The notes under the pieces were generated by a model. That model was not told where the DNA came from. It searched no databases and was given only the letters and a program-made list of their open reading frames with translations. The position numbers and the translations under genes were made by a program. From contig JAFADG010000034.1 of assembly GCA_023425025.1 (NCBI GenBank), positions 1-56,273 on the forward strand: a stretch of DNA of 56,273 nt. Reading direction: 5' to 3'. This stretch comes from Bacillota bacterium (GTDB taxonomy: Bacteria > Bacillota > Clostridia > Christensenellales > Aristaeellaceae). Shown one piece after another: positions 52,468 through 56,273 of the stretch (its first letter is position 1; each line of letters opens with the position of its first letter).

Positions 52468-54192
52468 ATGGCACGCATCAAAAATGAGACTGTCCGTATC
52501 GGCACAAAGAAGGATAACCAAACTGTGTGGCGCATTGCCGTTTACATTCGTCTTTCCAAGGAGGATGCAAACAGCAATACGAACCAGAGCGAGAGCGTAG
52601 TCAATCAAAAGAAAATACTCCTGGAGTACCTTGAACAATTTTTTGATGGCCGGTATGTCATCGCGGATTTCTACATTGACGATGGCCTGACCGGCACAGA
52701 TGATGCACGGGCAGATTTTATGCGCTTGGTTCAGGACATTGAGCAGGGTAAAGTAAACTGCCTGATATGCAAGACTCTGTCCCGTGCCTTCCGCAACTAC
52801 TCCGACCAGGGCTATTATTTGGAATACTACTTCCCGCAGAAAAATGTACGCTTCATTTCCACCGGCGACCCCGCCATTGATACCTTCAAGAACCCGGATG
52901 CGATCACCGGTTTGGAAGTGCCTATTTCAGGGCTTATGAATGACCGCTTTGCGGGCAGAACTTCCAGCGATGTTCGGCGCACCTTCAATACCAAGCGGAG
53001 AAAAGGAGAATTTATCGGCGCGTTCCCACCCTACGGCTACCTGAAGGACCCTGCTGACAAAAATCATCTCATTCCTGATCAGGACATCGTTCCCATCAAA
53101 AGGGACATGATGACCTGGATTAGCCTGGATGGCATGAGCCTCAACGGTGTTGCAAAAAAGCTCAATGAGCTTGGAATCCCCAATCCTACTGCATACAAAC
53201 GCAGCAAGGGCTGGAGATACAGCAACCCGAATGCCAAGGAAAACGACGGCTTGTGGACGGGAAGCACGGTTAAGCGGATACTGCTGGATAAGGTCAACCT
53301 TGGGCATATGGTGCAGGGCAGGCAGCGTGTAGTAAGCTACAAGGTTCATGACAAGGTAGCCGTGCCGGAAGGCGAATGGTTCATTGCAGAGAATACCCAT
53401 GAGGCAACATTTACCCGGGAGGAATACGAGACACTGGCCCATATCTTAAAAAAGGATACCCGGACACCCAATAAAACGCGCAATCTGTATCTGTTTGCAG
53501 GTTTCCTTCGCTGTGCAGATTGCTGCAAGGGGATGCTAAGAAGAAGCGCCAAGGGTTTTGTATACTATGCGTGCCGTACTCACCTGGAAAAATCAAAAGA
53601 AAAATGCACCCGTCACGCTATCCGGGCGGATTATTTGGAATCGGCGGTGCTGGCAGCCCTTCAGGTGCAGATCGCTCTTGTGGATTCTCTTGCAGGCTTG
53701 GCGGATGAAATCAATGCGGCTCCGGCAGTGGATACGCAATCCAAGCGTATCGAAAAAATGCTCAGCGATAAGCGCAGGGATTTGGAAAAGGCGCGATCTG
53801 CCTCAGACAGCCTGTATGCGGACTGGAAGTCTGATGAAATCACCCGTGAAGAGTACAGGCGCATGAAGGCAAAATTCGAGGAGCAGATGGGCCAATTGAT
53901 TTCTTCCATTGTACACCTTGAAGAAGAACAGCGGCGTATGCGTGTCGGTGTGAACGCTGAAAACGCCTTGTTCAAAGAGTTTCGGGAACGTCAAAATGTG
54001 CAAAAGCTAGACCGCGGTATCCTGGTTGAGCTTGTTGATACCATCCACATACATGAGAATAAGGAAATAACCATTACGTTCCGGTTTGCGGATGAACTTG
54101 AGCGAATTCTTGAGTTTGCAGTGCAGAACCCCTTGGATACCGGAACCGCCTGTCAGCTTCCATATTTTTTGATATCGGTTGTACATAAATGA
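52468..54192 (+). CDS. Large serine recombinase (integrase/excisionase of the element)
   Basis: The product is 574 residues. The ATG at 52468 has GGAGGG just upstream; the longer frame to 52408 has no ribosome binding site. The resolvase-type catalytic domain starts RIAVYIRLSKED with the nucleophile Ser at residue 30. GRTSSDVRRTFNTKRRKGEF and IGAFPPYGY mark the recombinase domain. A zinc ribbon (CADCCKGMLRRS, CRTHLEKSKEKC) comes next, then a coiled coil (residues about 425-510). This is the TnpX/TndX and sigK-skin recombinase class. The last five codons and stop lie within the right terminal repeat, so the gene stays intact when the element circularises. Confidence 0.95.
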   Translation: MARIKNETVRIGTKKDNQTVWRIAVYIRLSKEDANSNTNQSESVVNQKKILLEYLEQFFDGRYVIADFYIDDGLTGTDDARADFMRLVQDIEQGKVNCLICKTLSRAFRNYSDQGYYLEYYFPQKNVRFISTGDPAIDTFKNPDAITGLEVPISGLMNDRFAGRTSSDVRRTFNTKRRKGEFIGAFPPYGYLKDPADKNHLIPDQDIVPIKRDMMTWISLDGMSLNGVAKKLNELGIPNPTAYKRSKGWRYSNPNAKENDGLWTGSTVKRILLDKVNLGHMVQGRQRVVSYKVHDKVAVPEGEWFIAENTHEATFTREEYETLAHILKKDTRTPNKTRNLYLFAGFLRCADCCKGMLRRSAKGFVYYACRTHLEKSKEKCTRHAIRADYLESAVLAALQVQIALVDSLAGLADEINAAPAVDTQSKRIEKMLSDKRRDLEKARSASDSLYADWKSDEITREEYRRMKAKFEEQMGQLISSIVHLEEEQRRMRVGVNAENALFKEFRERQNVQKLDRGILVELVDTIHIHENKEITITFRFADELERILEFAVQNPLDTGTACQLPYFLISVVHK

Positions 54193-55057
54193 CTGCCGCC
54201 GTGTCGCCCGTGGGACCAATGGGACCGGTGTCGCCCGTGGGGCCTATAGGACCGGTGTCGCCCGTGGGGCCGATGGGACCAGTATCACCTGTGGGGCCGA
54301 TGGGACCAGTATCACCTGTGGGGCCGATGGGTCCGGTGTCGCCCGTAGGGCCGATAGGTCCGGTGTCGCCCGTAGGGCCGATAGGACCAGTGTCACCCGT
54401 GGGGCCGATGGGACCGGTGTCGCCCGTAGGGCCAACGGGACCCGTATCGCCTGTGGGACCGATAGGTCCAGTGTCGCCCGTGGGGCCAATGGGTCCGGTG
54501 TCACCTGTGGGGCCGATGGGTCCGGTGTCGCCCGTGGAACCGGTAGGTCCAGTGGGACCCGTAGGGCCAGTACCGCCCGTTGAACCGGTGGGGCCGGCAG
54601 GACCTGTATCGCCTGTCGGGCCTGTGGGACCGGCCTCTCCGGTGGGACCGACAAAATCATCTTCCACAATCACCAGCGTCGCCTTCAAGGGCACCATTGT
54701 AGCATAAGAGACAGCGCTCGTAGAGGCGTTGACCAGCGAAACGGTTACCGGCGCAGCCGCGACATCAATAATGCTGACACCGGTTACCTCATCTGTCTTT
54801 ATCGGCGAATTTCCTTCCAAAAAGTCTCCCTGGGAGGAACTCAGCGCAAAGACAATGCCGTTGGTAGACAGCGAGGATTGTGTTGCCACCCACCAATTGA
54901 TAACGTACCGGCCGCTTTCATTAAAAGTGATCACGCCTGTACCGCTGTTATAGGTTATATTTCCATCAGAGTAGACAATCGAATCGAAAACCACGTTGCT
55001 TCCAACAGCTACCGATCCGGCAATCGTCCTTTCAATCTGCAAAGCAATATTGCTCAT
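54074..55057 (-). CDS. Collagen-like spore-surface protein, upstream half of the split gene
   Basis: The start at 55057 (second of two adjacent ATGs) has AGGGGG at good spacing. An N-terminal jelly-roll-like domain of about 130 residues (IALQIERTIAGSVAVGSN, FNESGRYVINWWVATQSS) is followed by about 50 Gly-X-Y triplets (GPTGDTGPIGPTGD type). At 54203 native sequence ends. The frame then reads into the element (AAVIYVQPISKNMEADRR and on) for about 42 foreign residues antisense to the recombinase before a stop at 54074. The product in the integrated state is thus truncated with a foreign tail. Excision would join it in frame to the half at 1-488. BclA-type proteins form the hair-like nap of the exosporium. 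Confidence 0.85.
   Translation of the reverse strand: MSNIALQIERTIAGSVAVGSNVVFDSIVYSDGNITYNSGTGVITFNESGRYVINWWVATQSSLSTNGIVFALSSSQGDFLEGNSPIKTDEVTGVSIIDVAAAPVTVSLVNASTSAVSYATMVPLKATLVIVEDDFVGPTGEAGPTGPTGDTGPAGPTGSTGGTGPTGPTGPTGSTGDTGPIGPTGDTGPIGPTGDTGPIGPTGDTGPVGPTGDTGPIGPTGDTGPIGPTGDTGPIGPTGDTGPIGPTGDTGPIGPTGDTGPIGPTGDTGPIGPTGDTGPIGPTGDTAAVIYVQPISKNMEADRRFRYPRGSALQTQEFAQVHPQTGT
54176..54202 (-). repeat. Right attachment site: 25-bp inverted repeat plus GT core
   Basis: 54176-54200 (starting CGGTTGTACATAAATG and ending ACTGCCGCC) is the exact reverse complement of 489-513. GT at 54201-54202 repeats the GT at 487-488. The recombinase stop TGA (54190-54192) lies inside the repeat. Confidence 0.9.
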
Positions 55058-55316
55058 CATAATCCCCCTGTTTCTTGGTTTGTGGTGTGTTGGTCGGGGA
55101 TGTTTCATCCGTTCCTTTCGTCCCATGAAGAAATGAAACGTAAAGCAGATGGTTTGCGGTTTATGCGTTTTTCAAACAATCTGCAAAATGCACAATTCAA
55201 GCAATGAGATAGAAAGGAGGCACGGCGTATACGCCCATCAATCATGCACGGGAGATAGCCGTACCGACTAAGCAGCGTTATCATACGTCGCACAAATAAG
55301 CTTATAACGCCACTTT

Positions 55317-55343
55317 TATACTATGCTTTTGCACGGTTTTGGT
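55317..55343 (-). promoter_or_regulatory. Candidate sigma-K promoter of the split collagen-like gene
   Basis: On the minus strand the -10 element CATAGTATA (55317-55325) fits CATANNNTA exactly, and AC (55342-55343) lies 16 nt upstream, matching the sigma-K consensus. It sits about 260 nt before the start codon and just after the terminator of the preceding gene. I see no gene in the rest of 55058-55443. Confidence 0.6.
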
Positions 55344-55399
55344 TAATGAACCCCATTGAGACGAATCATAGATTTGAATAGCACTTTAACAAGTGATAA

Positions 55400-55427
55400 A
55401 AGAGGCCCGGGAAAATCCGGGCCTCTT
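55400..55427 (-). terminator. Terminator of the right-hand collagen-like gene
   Basis: AAGAGGCCCGG pairs with CCGGGCCTCTT over a 6-nt loop, and the minus strand continues TTTTATC. It lies 17 nt after the stop codon at 55444. Confidence 0.85.
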
Positions 55428-55443
55428 GAGAATGGTTTTCACG

Positions 55444-56273
55444 TTATACAATCGTCAGTCCAGCACTGGCAAAGCCGGTGATTGCCGTGGCGATGTCAAT
55501 GCCTGCCGTTACAGTTGCCAGGAAGACCATCATCAGGCGTGTGCCAGCCGTAACGGGTATTGCCAGGCCGGTCGTTAACCCGGCGCTATTGGTGCCTATG
55601 GCAACAATTCCTGTATACGGCGGCGCAAGTGTAACGAGCGCGCCCGCTATCGGCGTGAAGGTATTGCTCAATGCGGGAGCCGAGAACAACTGTGCTGTGA
55701 CCGTTACGGTAGAGCCTACCAAAGTTGCTGCCACGGAAGTGCTAAACTCGGCTGCCAGATCCGTTATCGTGCCATCGCGCGAAGCAGAGAAGGCCATATT
55801 GGTGGTACCGGTGGTATCAATCGTACCGCCTACAACACTAAGGCCTGCGATGGAGTTGCCAAACCCAACCGCGGTGGTTGTACCCACCAATCCACCCAGA
55901 ATCGTGGTCAGCACCGCGGGAGTGCCCGAAGCAAACGGAATCATTGCGCCTTCACCCGCGGGGCCAGTGTCACCTGTGGCGCCAGTGTCGCCTGTGGGAC
56001 CGGTGTCACCTATCGGGCCGGTGTCGCCCGTAGGACCGGTGTCGCCTGTTGGACCTGTATCGCCTATCGGGCCGGTATCACCTGTCGGGCCAGTGTCGCC
56101 TGTTGGACCTGTATCGCCTATCGGGCCAGTGTCGCCCGTCGGGCCGATAAGGCCAATGGGACCAGTATCACCCGTCGGACCGATAAGACCGATGGGGCCG
56201 GTATCACCCGTCGGGCCAATAGGACCGATAGGGCCAGTGTCGCCCGTCGGACCGATAAGGCCGATGGGACCAG
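55444..56273 (-). CDS. Collagen-like exosporium protein with BclB-type C-terminal domain (partial)
   Basis: The gene enters from the right edge, so its start is outside the window. Gly-X-Y triplets (GPTGDT, GPIGLI) run from 56273 to about 55960. They are followed by a Gly/Ala/Thr-rich C-terminal domain of about 170 residues (AMIPFASGTPAVLTTILGGL, TAVGFGNSIAGLSVVGG, TRLMMVFLATVTAGIDIATA), typical of BclB-related clostridial spore-surface proteins. It is intact at the C-terminus, unlike its split neighbour, and lies upstream of it in the same direction. Confidence 0.88.
   Translation of the reverse strand, partial: GPIGLIGPTGDTGPIGPIGPTGDTGPIGLIGPTGDTGPIGLIGPTGDTGPIGDTGPTGDTGPTGDTGPIGDTGPTGDTGPTGDTGPIGDTGPTGDTGATGDTGPAGEGAMIPFASGTPAVLTTILGGLVGTTTAVGFGNSIAGLSVVGGTIDTTGTTNMAFSASRDGTITDLAAEFSTSVAATLVGSTVTVTAQLFSAPALSNTFTPIAGALVTLAPPYTGIVAIGTNSAGLTTGLAIPVTAGTRLMMVFLATVTAGIDIATAITGFASAGLTIV

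Larger units (their letters stand above)
487..54202. mobile_element. 53.7-kb serine-recombinase integrative element inserted in a collagen-like gene
   Basis: The boundaries are the 25-bp perfect inverted repeats and the GT core duplicated at both ends. A large serine recombinase lies at the right end, with its stop codon inside the repeat. Removing the element with one GT copy restores an in-frame collagen-triplet gene. The cargo is almost wholly carbohydrate uptake and breakdown with its own LacI regulators. No relaxase, type IV secretion, replication or phage structural gene is seen, so the element appears able to excise and integrate but not to transfer itself. It could be a domesticated developmental intervening element, a decayed conjugative element, or cargo carried by another vehicle. 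Confidence 0.85.

Noticed and set aside
489..54200. Invertible (phase-variable) segment based on the inverted repeats
   Set aside because: The GT core outside the repeats has the same orientation at both ends, which predicts excision. The flanking half-genes lie on the same strand and rejoin in frame without inversion.
54203..54660. CRISPR-like or satellite array
   Set aside because: The short period follows a 9- or 18-nt codon pattern of Gly-X-Y triplets in an open frame, without unique spacers.
54189..54707. Plus-strand ORFs rich in SPVGP or GVARGA repeats
   Set aside because: They are antisense shadows of the minus-strand collagen-like gene.

Overview
The window looks like a chromosome segment from a spore-forming, anaerobic, carbohydrate-degrading member of the Clostridia. 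The evidence is BclA/BclB-type collagen-like spore-surface genes, a candidate sigma-K promoter, a glycyl radical enzyme with its activase, Gram-positive Lpl-type ABC importers and strong AGGAGG ribosome binding sites. A Christensenellales-like gut lineage is possible but not shown.

The outer ends (1-488 and 54203-56273) carry minus-strand collagen-like genes made of Gly-Pro-Thr/Gly-Asp-Thr triplets. Between them lies a 53.7-kb integrated element. Its ends are perfect 25-bp inverted repeats (489-513 and 54176-54200), flanked by the same GT dinucleotide in the same orientation (487-488 and 54201-54202). A large serine recombinase (52468-54192) has its last codons inside the right repeat. The two repeats joined at GT form a symmetric site of about 52 bp, as expected for a serine-integrase attP. 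Joining the flanks at GT reconnects the two collagen half-genes in frame. The element therefore splits one collagen-like gene, and precise excision would restore it. A sigma-K-like promoter upstream of the split gene suggests mother-cell expression, so the arrangement resembles the sigK/skin and spsM/SPbeta systems, but with a carbohydrate-catabolism island as cargo. No conjugation, mobilisation or replication gene is visible.

Cargo from left to right: a GH10-like enzyme and a D-allose-kinase-like ROK kinase, divergent (861-3368); ribokinase, radical-SAM activase and glycyl radical enzyme, with a divergent AraC regulator (3471-8611); D-lyxose isomerase and a GH42-like glycosidase (8699-11577); a LacI regulator, a small ORF and a DsbD/CcdA-like redox membrane protein (11665-14446); a small XRE regulator; an operon of a sugar isomerase/epimerase, two MDR dehydrogenases and a TIM-barrel protein (14965-18637); importer A (18892-22501); FucU mutarotase; a nucleoside hydrolase, a small secreted protein and a secreted GH13-like enzyme (23845-27704); a 12-kb operon with importers B and C, an NHL-TPR-Yip1 protein and a DUF5696 protein (27975-40222); a second LacI and a GH106-like enzyme (40299-44585); an intracellular GH13-like enzyme and an amidohydrolase (44963-48126); importer D (48521-51915); and finally a small ORF and the recombinase.

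Most metabolic units carry a copy or variant of one palindrome (GGATAAACGTTTATCC) at or just downstream of a consensus TTGACA-N17-TATAAT-like promoter. With two closely related LacI repressors aboard, the island appears to be a self-contained regulon for taking up and degrading a glycan that contains rare sugars. None of the four ABC importers has an ATPase gene here, so they probably share an ATPase encoded elsewhere.
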